DNA of 64,000 nt from Bacteroides fragilis. Lineage in GTDB: Bacteria; Bacillota; Clostridia; Lachnospirales; Lachnospiraceae. The stretch is from positions 729,849-793,848 of the forward strand of contig JAMPFK010000001.1 of NCBI GenBank assembly GCA_023664485.1. Direction: 5' to 3'. Positions 8,311 to 16,190 of the stretch are shown one piece after another (within the stretch, counting starts at the first letter, position 1; every line of letters begins with the position of its first letter). Made by a program: the position numbers and the translations under genes. The notes under the pieces are model-generated. The model worked only from the letters and a program-made list of their open reading frames with translations, searched no databases and was not told where the DNA came from.

Positions 8311-9234
8311 ATGGCGAATAAAGATAAGGATTTAATGGAATCAGGAGCCAAAGTAAGACTTGGCACATCGGATAAGATTATCAGAGGTTTTGGATATACG
8401 TTTATCACATTATATGCGGTCTGCTGTATCATTCCTTTTCTGATTATTATCAGCTCTTCTTTTACGAGCGAGGCGGTAATCCGGGCGGAGGGCGTACAGC
8501 TCCTTCCAAAGGACATCACGCTGGAAGCTTATAAGATGGTAACGAAGAGCGGCGGTATCTGGAAATCCTATGCGTTGACGATCTTCATGACGGTAGTAGG
8601 GACCGGCCTTGGCCTTTCCATCATTTCGATGACAGGCTATGCGCTGCAGAGGAAGGATTTCCATTTCCGGAATGCGATATCGTTCTACATATACTTCACC
8701 AGCCTGTTTTCAGCAGGTCTCGCACCATATTACCTGCTGATGACACAGACTTATCATTTACAGGACAATTATCTGGCAGTATTATTACCGCTTATGATGT
8801 CGCCTTGGCTGATCATTCTGATGAAGAACTTCGTAAAGGCGATACCGCATGAGATTACGGAATCCGGTAAGATAGACGGAGCGGGGGATATGAGAATCTT
8901 CATTTCGCTGATTCTGCCGATGTTAAAGCCGGCGCTCGCGACGATCGGACTTTTCCTCGCGCTTGGTTACTGGAATGAGTGGTATCAGTCCTCGCTGTTC
9001 TTGGGATCGAAGGTAGCGGTAAAGCCTTTGCAGTATACACTCTATGAGGTAGTCAACAAAATCGATGCGTTAAAGAACTCCGTAGCCGGACAGTTCATCA
9101 ACATTTCCGATATTCCGCAGGAGAGTGTAAAGATGGCGAACGCGGTTCTGGCGACAGGCCCGATCGTACTTTTGTATCCGTTCGTACAGAAATATTTCAT
9201 CAGCGGTATTACTGTTGGTGCGGTTAAAGGCTAG
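8311..9234 (+). CDS. CUT1 sugar ABC transporter permease (YtcP/AraQ-like)
   Basis: A 307-residue permease with six predicted helices, the second half of the membrane channel formed with the product of the preceding gene. The EAA-loop region reads ESGKIDGAGDMRIF, near residues 190-204, with Ala replaced by Ser at the second position; this occurs in the YtcP group. It starts 13 bp after the first permease with a strong AGGAGGG site, so the two are co-translated. A hairpin follows in the gap to the binding-protein gene. Confidence 0.88.
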   Translation: MANKDKDLMESGAKVRLGTSDKIIRGFGYTFITLYAVCCIIPFLIIISSSFTSEAVIRAEGVQLLPKDITLEAYKMVTKSGGIWKSYALTIFMTVVGTGLGLSIISMTGYALQRKDFHFRNAISFYIYFTSLFSAGLAPYYLLMTQTYHLQDNYLAVLLPLMMSPWLIILMKNFVKAIPHEITESGKIDGAGDMRIFISLILPMLKPALATIGLFLALGYWNEWYQSSLFLGSKVAVKPLQYTLYEVVNKIDALKNSVAGQFINISDIPQESVKMANAVLATGPIVLLYPFVQKYFISGITVGAVKG

Positions 9235-9317
9235 AGTGAGAAGAATTTCCGGCGTTTGCGGCAATGGCTGCTTTGTGAAGAAGTTCTACGATTTGCATAA
9301 GCAAATCTTTCTCATCC

Positions 9318-9346
9318 GGAAGAATGCCCGGAATCGGGCATTCTTT
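9318..9346 (+). terminator. Intercistronic hairpin between permease and binding-protein genes
   Basis: A perfect 11-bp stem (9320-9330 with 9335-9345) closed by a GAAT tetraloop. It lacks a clean T-run, so it is more likely an mRNA-stabilising or partial attenuation element that lets the downstream lipoprotein be made in excess. Confidence 0.5.
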
Positions 9347-9453
9347 CCATAGAAGGGTTTTGGTGCCTGAAATGCGGGCGTTCTTTCGAAATGGTGATTG
9401 TAACTCATATGTAATGTATGAGTTCAATATAAAATAAAAAATGGAGGTAAGAT

Positions 9454-11160
9454 ATGAAAAAGAAATTAATCGCAGCATTATTAACAGCATCTATGGTTGC
9501 TGGTCTGACGGCTTGCGGCGGCGGTTCTGGTACATCGACTGACAACAGTTCTTCTTCGACTGACAACAGCGCGGCGTCTACGACCGACAGCAGTTCTTCA
9601 TCCACCGATAGCAGCGCAGCATCCACGGATAACAGCGCAGCGGCAGGAGATACGGCGTCCTCCGATGACCCGTGGGCAAATGTAGACACATCAGAGCATG
9701 TAGTGATTACATACATGACGACTGGTGATACGCCTTCCGGTACAAAAGAGAAGTACGACGAAATGATGGCGCAGTTAAATGCAATTCTGACCGAAAAAGT
9801 CAATGCAGAACTCGACATCAACTTCATTTCCTGGACAGATTACCTTTCCAACTATAACCTGACGCTGGCTCGTATGGATGGTACGGTCGATCTGGTAGGT
9901 ACGGCGTCCGACTGGCTGGATGCATGGCCGAATGCAAAGAACGGCGCGTTCCTTGAATTATCCGAAGATATGTTAAAGACCTACGCGCCAAAGACATGGG
10001 AAAGCGTACCGGCGGCGAACTGGGAGCTTTGTAAATATGACGGCGAGATTTATCTGATGCCGGAAGACAATTACGCACAGTGGACGAACCACGGCTTTAT
10101 CTATCGTCTTGACTGGGCGAAGGAAGCGGGCCTTACGGACGGCGTTCACAGCTGGGAAGACTTAACGGAATACTTCCGTTATGTAAAGAGCGCTTATCCG
10201 GATATCATTCCGTGGGATTCCGACGGAACACAGCAGTCACAGATGGCAGGCGGCTGGATCGCATCTCATTCCGATTATGTTCCGATTGACGGTATCAACG
10301 CGGGCGCTATGTGGGGCGGCACAAGAGACGACCTGTACACAGTTTACTGTCCTTTCATGACAGATACGGATTCTCTCGTAGAGTATGCGAAGATGATGAA
10401 AGAATGGGATGAAATCGGCGTATGGCAGACAGACGTACTGAATAACCGTTCTTCAACGAACCGTGACGATTACAGAGTCGGTTCCGTAGCGGCAGAGCAG
10501 CACCATACACAGACTTGGACCGATCTGGTAAGCCCTACACCGGCGAACACGATTTATGCGGATGACCCGGATGCAGAATCAGGCTTCTTCTATTTCGGTG
10601 AAGAGACTGGCAATGTAACGGCGCTTTCCATTACGCACGGCGCGATGGCGATTTCCGCAGGAAGCGCAAATCCGGAAAGAGCATTGATGGTATATGACCT
10701 CCTTAGAAACGATCCGGAATGCTATAGACTGTTCTGTTATGGTATCGAAGGCGTATCTTATGAGATTACGGCGGACGGCCTTAGAACAACACCGGAAGGC
10801 TACAATCAGGATACGGACAACATCAACGGAACGACCAACTACTGGTGGGGACGTAACGACGATCTGGAAATCCCGGATGCAACCCGTGATTGGGATAAGA
10901 TTAACGCACTGTATGACGAATATGACAAGATTAAGATCGAATATCCTTATGGCCAGTTCGTAGCGGACGTTGACCCGATCCAGTCACAGATTCAGAATAT
11001 CAGCGAGATTCATGACAGCTATATGAAGCAGATTTCATTCGGTAAATATCCGGGAAGCGCAGAAGATATCGTTGCAGAATATCAGGCGGCGCTTCAGGCA
11101 GCAGGCGTTGACGAAGTTACCGCTGAACTGCAGAGACAGTTCGATGAACTTTATAAATAA
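9454..11160 (+). CDS. Sugar-binding lipoprotein of the ABC transporter
   Basis: A 568-residue lipoprotein with a clear signal peptide and a lipobox LTAC; lipidation is expected at Cys21. Residues about 22-70 form a low-complexity linker of Ser, Thr, Asp, Asn and Ala repeats that tethers the folded domain to the membrane. The rest is a large type extracellular solute-binding domain of the LipO/YtcQ group that pairs with LplB/YtcP permeases. A TGGAGG site precedes the ATG. It delivers the sugar to the two upstream permeases. The 5-6 residue linker repeats (for example SSSSTD, NSAAST) are the most variable part and are prone to length change. Confidence 0.88.
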   Translation: MKKKLIAALLTASMVAGLTACGGGSGTSTDNSSSSTDNSAASTTDSSSSSTDSSAASTDNSAAAGDTASSDDPWANVDTSEHVVITYMTTGDTPSGTKEKYDEMMAQLNAILTEKVNAELDINFISWTDYLSNYNLTLARMDGTVDLVGTASDWLDAWPNAKNGAFLELSEDMLKTYAPKTWESVPAANWELCKYDGEIYLMPEDNYAQWTNHGFIYRLDWAKEAGLTDGVHSWEDLTEYFRYVKSAYPDIIPWDSDGTQQSQMAGGWIASHSDYVPIDGINAGAMWGGTRDDLYTVYCPFMTDTDSLVEYAKMMKEWDEIGVWQTDVLNNRSSTNRDDYRVGSVAAEQHHTQTWTDLVSPTPANTIYADDPDAESGFFYFGEETGNVTALSITHGAMAISAGSANPERALMVYDLLRNDPECYRLFCYGIEGVSYEITADGLRTTPEGYNQDTDNINGTTNYWWGRNDDLEIPDATRDWDKINALYDEYDKIKIEYPYGQFVADVDPIQSQIQNISEIHDSYMKQISFGKYPGSAEDIVAEYQAALQAAGVDEVTAELQRQFDELYK

Positions 11161-11230
11161 GAGAAATCTGTAAGAGTAAAAATTTAAGAAATTGGAAATG
11201 AGAAAGCGGTGTGCCGCTTTCCCATCTCAA

Positions 11231-11268
11231 AAAGAGGTAGGGACAGGCATCCTTACCTCTTTTATTTT
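11231..11268 (+). terminator. Intrinsic terminator of the transporter operon
   Basis: A 13-bp stem with one G-T pair (11231-11243 with 11250-11262), a 6-nt loop and TATTTT after it. A smaller hairpin (GAAAGCGG with CCGCTTTC) lies just upstream. Confidence 0.85.
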
Positions 11269-11318
11269 GTGCCTTGCGGCGCACATACGAAAATGTCATG
11301 GGGAGAGGAAATGCGTAC

Positions 11319-13067
11319 ATGAACTGCAGATTTGAAATAAAGGATGACTTTTATCTCGACGGAGAAAAGATAAAGATTATTTCGGGAGGTATCCATTACT
11401 TCCGCATCGTCCCCGAATATTGGCGGGACCGCCTCGAAAAACTGAAGGCGCTCGGCTGTAATACGGTGGAGACCTATATTCCGTGGAATCTTCATGAAAG
11501 AGAAAAAGGAAAATTTGACTTTACAGGGATACTGGATGTCTGCGCTTTTGCCAGGATGGCGCAGGAACTCGGCCTGTGGGTCATCTTGCGTCCGTCGCCT
11601 TATATCTGCGGCGAATGGGAATTTGGCGGCCTTCCATGGTGGCTGCTTGCGGAGGACGGTATGCGCCTGCGCTGCATGTATGAGCCCTATTTGAAGCATG
11701 TAAGAGATTACTACGAAAAGCTGTTTCAGATAATCGGGCCGCTGCAGATTACGGAGGGAGGCCCTGTCATTTTCATGCAGGTCGAAAACGAATATGGCTA
11801 TTATGGCGATAACGGAGAATATCTCGCTTATATGAAGAAGCTGATGACGGACTGCGGATGCAGCGTGCCCCTCGTCACCTCGGATGGGCCTTTCGGGGAC
11901 GCTTTTGACTGCGGAAAAATCGAAGGCGTCCTGCAGACCGGAAATTTTGGTTCGAAAGGCAGAAAGCGGTTTATGCGGATGAGACAGAAAATCGGAGACA
12001 GGCCGCTGATGTGTATGGAATTCTGGGTGGGCTGGTTTGACAGCTGGGGCGTTCCCTGCCACCAGACCGGCGACCTGGCGGAGCATGTAAAGGATCTGGA
12101 TGAAATTCTTTCCGAGGGCCATGTGAATATTTATATGTTCATCGGCGGAACCAATTTCGGTTTCATGAATGGCGCGAACTATTACGACGTTCTGACGCCG
12201 GATGTAACATCTTATGATTACGATGCGCTGTTGACGGAGGACGGCCGGATAACGCCCAAGTATGAAGCGTTCCGGGAAGTGATTTCCCGATACACGGAAA
12301 TTCCGGCGTCTGAATTGACAACACAGATTCGGCGAAAAGACTATGGGACGCTGAAAGTCCTGCGGAGCGCCGGACTGTTTGGCAATCTGTCCAACATTTC
12401 CCGGAAGAGGCATCATGTGCTGCCCCTTTCGATGGAGAAATCAGGACAGGGCTACGGATATATTCTCTATGAGAGCGATTTGGAAAAAGAAGGGGAACTT
12501 GAGACCCTGCGGCTTTACGGGGCGAACGACCGGGCCAGCGTTTTTTTGGACGGGAACCCGCTCGTCACGCTGTACGACAGGGAACTGCTCGCGGAGCATG
12601 TTTTTGAAACGCCCGTCGCAAAAGGGAAGAAGATGTCCATCCTCGTAGAAAACATGGGACGCGTGAATTTCGGCCCCGCGTTGGAAAAGCAGCGGAAGGG
12701 AATCGACCAGTGCGTCCAGCTCAACGGCCATCAGCATTATGAATGGGATATGTACTGCCTGCCGATGGAGGATCTGTCGGAGCTTTCCTTTGAAACGCCG
12801 GTCAAAGAGGGGGAACCGGGTTTTTATGAGTTCGTTTTTACGGCGGAGGAGACCGGGGATACGTTTCTTGATTTTGCCGGCTGGGGTAAGGGCTGTGTGC
12901 TCGTGAACGGTTTTAATATCGGGCGGTTCTGGGAAATCGGTCCGCAGAGACGTCTTTATATTCCGGCGCCCCTGCTCCGGAAAGGAGAAAACAAGATTCT
13001 GATTTTTGAGACGGAAGGGAAAGCGCCGGAAGAGATCAGGCTGTGCGGTGAGCCGGACCTCGGTTAG
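11319..13067 (+). CDS. Beta-galactosidase, GH35 family
   Basis: A 582-residue enzyme that removes terminal beta-linked galactose. The TIM barrel opens with SGGIHYFRIVPEYWRDRL, a GH35 landmark. The acid/base is Glu158 in QVENEYGYYG and the nucleophile is Glu234 in MCMEFWVGWFDSWG; both are intact. A C-terminal beta-sandwich ends with VNGFNIGRFWEIGPQ (about 525-550). There is no signal peptide, so it is cytoplasmic. I chose the ATG at 11319, before which GAGAGG lies 10 nt away; an in-frame ATG at 11298 is possible. It follows the terminator of the transporter operon, so it needs its own promoter or read-through. Confidence 0.88.
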   Translation: MNCRFEIKDDFYLDGEKIKIISGGIHYFRIVPEYWRDRLEKLKALGCNTVETYIPWNLHEREKGKFDFTGILDVCAFARMAQELGLWVILRPSPYICGEWEFGGLPWWLLAEDGMRLRCMYEPYLKHVRDYYEKLFQIIGPLQITEGGPVIFMQVENEYGYYGDNGEYLAYMKKLMTDCGCSVPLVTSDGPFGDAFDCGKIEGVLQTGNFGSKGRKRFMRMRQKIGDRPLMCMEFWVGWFDSWGVPCHQTGDLAEHVKDLDEILSEGHVNIYMFIGGTNFGFMNGANYYDVLTPDVTSYDYDALLTEDGRITPKYEAFREVISRYTEIPASELTTQIRRKDYGTLKVLRSAGLFGNLSNISRKRHHVLPLSMEKSGQGYGYILYESDLEKEGELETLRLYGANDRASVFLDGNPLVTLYDRELLAEHVFETPVAKGKKMSILVENMGRVNFGPALEKQRKGIDQCVQLNGHQHYEWDMYCLPMEDLSELSFETPVKEGEPGFYEFVFTAEETGDTFLDFAGWGKGCVLVNGFNIGRFWEIGPQRRLYIPAPLLRKGENKILIFETEGKAPEEIRLCGEPDLG

Positions 13068-13120
13068 CGCGGGAAGAACTTCTGAAGAAGTTTCACCACA
13101 GGAAAGATAAGGATATTGGA

Positions 13121-13180
13121 AAAAGCGTCGGAACTTTCAATTTTCAGGAGCCTGGAGATTGAAGGGCCGGCGCTTTTGTA
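13121..13180 (+). terminator. Long hairpin after the GH35 gene
   Basis: AAAAGCGTCGG (13121-13131) pairs with CCGGCGCTTTT (13167-13177) with one G-T pair; the stem can extend inward through TTCAA and TTGAA. A likely terminator, with A-tract and T-tract on either side so it could work in both directions. Confidence 0.6.
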
Positions 13181-13234
13181 TTAAAATGAGGAAAAGTATT
13201 CTGCGGATTTTGTAAAAAGAAAGGAATCAGAGCA

Positions 13235-15268
13235 ATGAAGTTCAAAATGGAAAAAGAAAAAGGAAGCAAAATTCAGGAGGGAATGATCGGCCTGTTTTTT
13301 GAAGACATTAATTATGCGGCGGACGGCGGCCTGTATGCGGAAATGATCGAGAACCGTTCTTTTGAATTTTATGACTGTTATGGAGATAAGGGGGATTATT
13401 ATGTGAAGCCGGATCCGGGCTATGGCTGGAGCCCCGCGCAGGAAGGCGGAGAGAACGGTGAAGAAGCGTGCGGTCATGAAAATGGCAGCGAAGCGTGTGA
13501 TAGTGAGAACGGCTGCAGGATGCAGTATGTCATGGGCAGCCCGTTATACAGGGAAAATCCGCACTATCTCCGTTTTACGGCGGCGCGGCCGGGACAGGGA
13601 TTTCAGAACCAGGCGTACAGCGGCATCTATCTGGAAAAAGGGAAAGAATATAAGGTATCCTTTTATGCGAGGCAGATTTCCTATGAGGGAAACTTCCGGA
13701 TCCTGGTCGGAAAAGAGGGAAAAGTATATGCGGAAGCTGAGATTCCCTGCCAGAGCGTGCCAAAGGACAGCTGGCGGAAGTGGATTCGTTATGAACTGGT
13801 TTTGAAAGCTCCGGAAACGGTGAAAGGCGGCAGGTTCATCCTGCTTTTAGACCGGGCGGGAACGGTGGAATTTGATTTTATCTCCATGATGCCGGCGGAC
13901 GCGGCGGCAGGCATTTTCCGCAGAGACCTGTTTGAGCGGCTGAAAGAGCTGCATCCCGGTTTTTTGCGTTTTCCGGGAGGCTGTATTATCGAGGGCAACA
14001 CGCTGGAAAACCGCTACCGGTGGAAGGAGAGCGTTGGTATTCCGGAGCGCCGCAGGGCCAATTATAACCGGTGGTCGCTGCATGGCACGAAGGAAGAAAA
14101 CGGATGGCATACGGAATATGCCCACTATAATCAGACGCTTGGAATCGGCTTTTACGAATATTTTCTGTTGTGTGAACTCATTGGAGCAAGCCCGCTTCCG
14201 GTGCTGAACGTGGGACTCGCCTGCCAGTACCAGTCCTGTGAACTGGTCAGAACGGATGAGCCGGCGTTTCAGGAGTTTCTGCAGGATGCGTTGGATCTGA
14301 TCGAGTTCGCGAACGGCGGGCCGGATACGCGTTGGGGCGGCGTCCGCGCACAGATGGGCCACCCGGCGCCTTTCGGGCTGAAAATGGTCGGCATAGGCAA
14401 CGAACAGTGGGAAACGGAGCAGGTCGATTTCTACGCGCGCTACCGCCTTTTTGAAAAGGCGGTTCATGAAAAATATCCGGAAATCAGGCTGATCGGTTCC
14501 GCGGGGCCGGATATTACATCGGAGCATTACCGGGACGCCTGGAAATTCTATCATGAAGAGGCGGCGGAAAATCCGAATTTCTGCTATGCGGTGGACGAGC
14601 ATTATTATGTGAAGCCGGAGTGGTTCTATGAGCATGTGGATTTTTATGACGAATATCCGAGAAATGTCAAGGTCTTTGCCGGAGAATATGCGGCCCGCCC
14701 CGACGGAAGCGCGCATGACCCGGAGGCCAATACCCTTGCGGGAGCGCTTGCGGAAGCGGCCTTTCTGACGGGCATTGAGAAAAATGCGGATGTAGTGATT
14801 CTGGCCTCCTATGCGCCTCTTTTTGCCAGACTCGGCTATGCCCAGTGGTCGCCGGATATGATCTGGTTCGACGAAACGGCGGCCTATCCGTCCGCCAGCT
14901 ATTATGTCCAGAAAATGTACGGTGAGAATATGGGAACCACGCTGGCGCCCATGCGCGGCCAGGAGAAGGAACTGCGGAAAGAGGGCGTTTATATCAGCCT
15001 TTCCCTCGATGAAAAAGAAGGAGAGTACATTCTCAAGGCGGTCAATGCGGCGAAGGAAGAAAAAACGCTGGAGCTGATAGATGAAAAAGGGAATCAGGTC
15101 CGGGGGAATGCCGCGGTAAAGACATTGCGGAAGAAGGAAGATGCCGCGGAAACGGCGCAGGGCTGTCCGGAGCCCGTCCGCTATGAAGAGTGCGGGGCGG
15201 AACTTTCCGGTATGCTTACGCTTGCGCCGGAAAGCTTCACGGTGCTGCGGGTGAAGATGGCGGAATAG
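13235..15268 (+). CDS. Alpha-L-arabinofuranosidase, GH51 family
   Basis: A 677-residue protein. It starts with EGMIGLFFEDINYAADGGLYAEMIENR-type GH51 sequence (a short part: FFEDINYAADGG), has a carbohydrate-binding-like beta region at about 80-220, then the TIM barrel. The acid/base is Glu390 in GIGNEQW and the nucleophile is Glu484 in VFAGEYAAR. The C-terminal beta-sandwich contains a charged insertion near residues 590-650. It releases arabinose from arabinan or arabinogalactan oligosaccharides. Together with GH35, GH2 and GH27 this suggests use of arabinogalactan-type side chains. No signal peptide is visible. AAAGGA precedes the ATG. Confidence 0.87.
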   Translation: MKFKMEKEKGSKIQEGMIGLFFEDINYAADGGLYAEMIENRSFEFYDCYGDKGDYYVKPDPGYGWSPAQEGGENGEEACGHENGSEACDSENGCRMQYVMGSPLYRENPHYLRFTAARPGQGFQNQAYSGIYLEKGKEYKVSFYARQISYEGNFRILVGKEGKVYAEAEIPCQSVPKDSWRKWIRYELVLKAPETVKGGRFILLLDRAGTVEFDFISMMPADAAAGIFRRDLFERLKELHPGFLRFPGGCIIEGNTLENRYRWKESVGIPERRRANYNRWSLHGTKEENGWHTEYAHYNQTLGIGFYEYFLLCELIGASPLPVLNVGLACQYQSCELVRTDEPAFQEFLQDALDLIEFANGGPDTRWGGVRAQMGHPAPFGLKMVGIGNEQWETEQVDFYARYRLFEKAVHEKYPEIRLIGSAGPDITSEHYRDAWKFYHEEAAENPNFCYAVDEHYYVKPEWFYEHVDFYDEYPRNVKVFAGEYAARPDGSAHDPEANTLAGALAEAAFLTGIEKNADVVILASYAPLFARLGYAQWSPDMIWFDETAAYPSASYYVQKMYGENMGTTLAPMRGQEKELRKEGVYISLSLDEKEGEYILKAVNAAKEEKTLELIDEKGNQVRGNAAVKTLRKKEDAAETAQGCPEPVRYEECGAELSGMLTLAPESFTVLRVKMAE

Positions 15269-15310
15269 AAACGCGGAATAGCAGCATGGGATAGATGCGT
15301 GGAATAGAAG

Positions 15311-15327
15311 CGGCAAAAATTTTGCCG
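15311..15327 (+). terminator. Small palindrome after the GH51 gene
   Basis: CGGCAAAA, one A, TTTTGCCG: a perfect 8-bp inverted repeat 42 bp after the stop. Possibly a weak terminator. Confidence 0.4.
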
Positions 15328-15333
15328 AACAAA

Positions 15334-15363
15334 TTGACAAAAACAGAGCGGCGGGCATATAAT
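15334..15363 (+). promoter_or_regulatory. Promoter of the CobS-like / GTPase-nuclease / Mrp gene run
   Basis: TTGACA (15334-15339), 18 bp, TATAAT (15358-15363). Both boxes are perfect matches to the consensus. It is the last good promoter I can see before the gene run that reaches 28773. Confidence 0.65.
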
Positions 15364-15403
15364 TTGACTGGATATTGAATGACAGGAAATCGGTGTAATC
15401 ATA

Positions 15404-16174
15404 GTGGGGATGGGCTTCATGTTTCGGTGGCTGAATAACAGGGAAAATGCAAAATATATTTTTTCTCTCCGCGTTCTGTACGGCGTGGCGGTGGGAGCCG
15501 TCATGTGGGCTTTTTACGGGCTGTGCCGGTATTTTGATTTCGGCTGGTCCTGTTTTGCGCTGATCGGCGCGGCGGTTCCGGTCGTCATGAGCGGCGGCGT
15601 TTATCTGTCCGGGTTTCTGAATACGTCGGAAGTGCTGGCGCAGAGATTGGACGGAAAAGGGAAAAACCCGCGGAATGCCGGCGCAGAGACTGATCGGGCC
15701 GGTACGGAGGCAGGGGCTGCCGGCGCACATACGCTCATCGCGGCGATGACCTTTTATCTGCTGTACGCGGGCGGGCTTTCAGCAGTCCGGAAGGACAGAC
15801 AGATAGCGCTGCTCGCCGCCGGCTACATGATTTCCAGAACGCTGTACGGCATGGCGTTTGTGTGGTTCGCGGAGGCGGGGAAGGACAGGGAAAAAGGGAA
15901 GCGCGGAGACGGAAGCCTTTCTCCCGCAGTCAGAAAAACGCTCCGCATGATTCTTAGCGTTATTTTAGCGCTGTGCTTCTGTACTTGTGTTGTGATCGAA
16001 CCTATAATGGGCATGTTGGAAGCGCTGCTTAGTATGTGGGTGTGGACCTATTATTATTATATGTCCAAAAAAGTGTTCGGCGGTGTTACGGAGGAATCAG
16101 CGGGATATTTCCTGACATTGTGCGAGCTCGCGCTTTCGCTGTTCGTTGGTATGTTCGGCAGGGCGCTGCTTTAG
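15404..16174 (+). CDS. CobS-like polytopic membrane protein, catalytic motif lost
   Basis: A roughly 256-residue membrane protein with about six helices. Its layout resembles cobalamin synthase CobS (adenosylcobinamide-GDP ribazoletransferase): a stretch SGGVYLSGFLNTSEVL lies where CobS has TGGxHxDGxxDxxD, and the end FGGVTEESAGYFLTLCEL matches the CobS tail GGxTGDxxGAxxE. The acidic residues of the active-site motif are replaced by Ser, Asn and Glu, so synthase activity is doubtful. No other cobalamin gene is nearby. The start is GTG 15404 or ATG 15410; spacing to GGGG does not decide. The next gene begins 16 nt after the stop. The CobS relation is a judgement from motif order and is not certain. 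Confidence 0.5.
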   Translation: MGMGFMFRWLNNRENAKYIFSLRVLYGVAVGAVMWAFYGLCRYFDFGWSCFALIGAAVPVVMSGGVYLSGFLNTSEVLAQRLDGKGKNPRNAGAETDRAGTEAGAAGAHTLIAAMTFYLLYAGGLSAVRKDRQIALLAAGYMISRTLYGMAFVWFAEAGKDREKGKRGDGSLSPAVRKTLRMILSVILALCFCTCVVIEPIMGMLEALLSMWVWTYYYYMSKKVFGGVTEESAGYFLTLCELALSLFVGMFGRALL

Positions 16175-16190
16175 ACGGGTAGGTGCGGAA

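Noticed and set aside
11262..12416. Minus-strand open frame of 384 codons
   Set aside because: It is antisense to the well-supported GH35 gene and shows no family motif.
13847..15730. Long minus-strand open frame of 627 codons
   Set aside because: It lies antisense to the GH51 gene and the gene after it, has Arg/His-rich composition typical of a shadow frame in GC-rich codons, and has no ribosome binding site.
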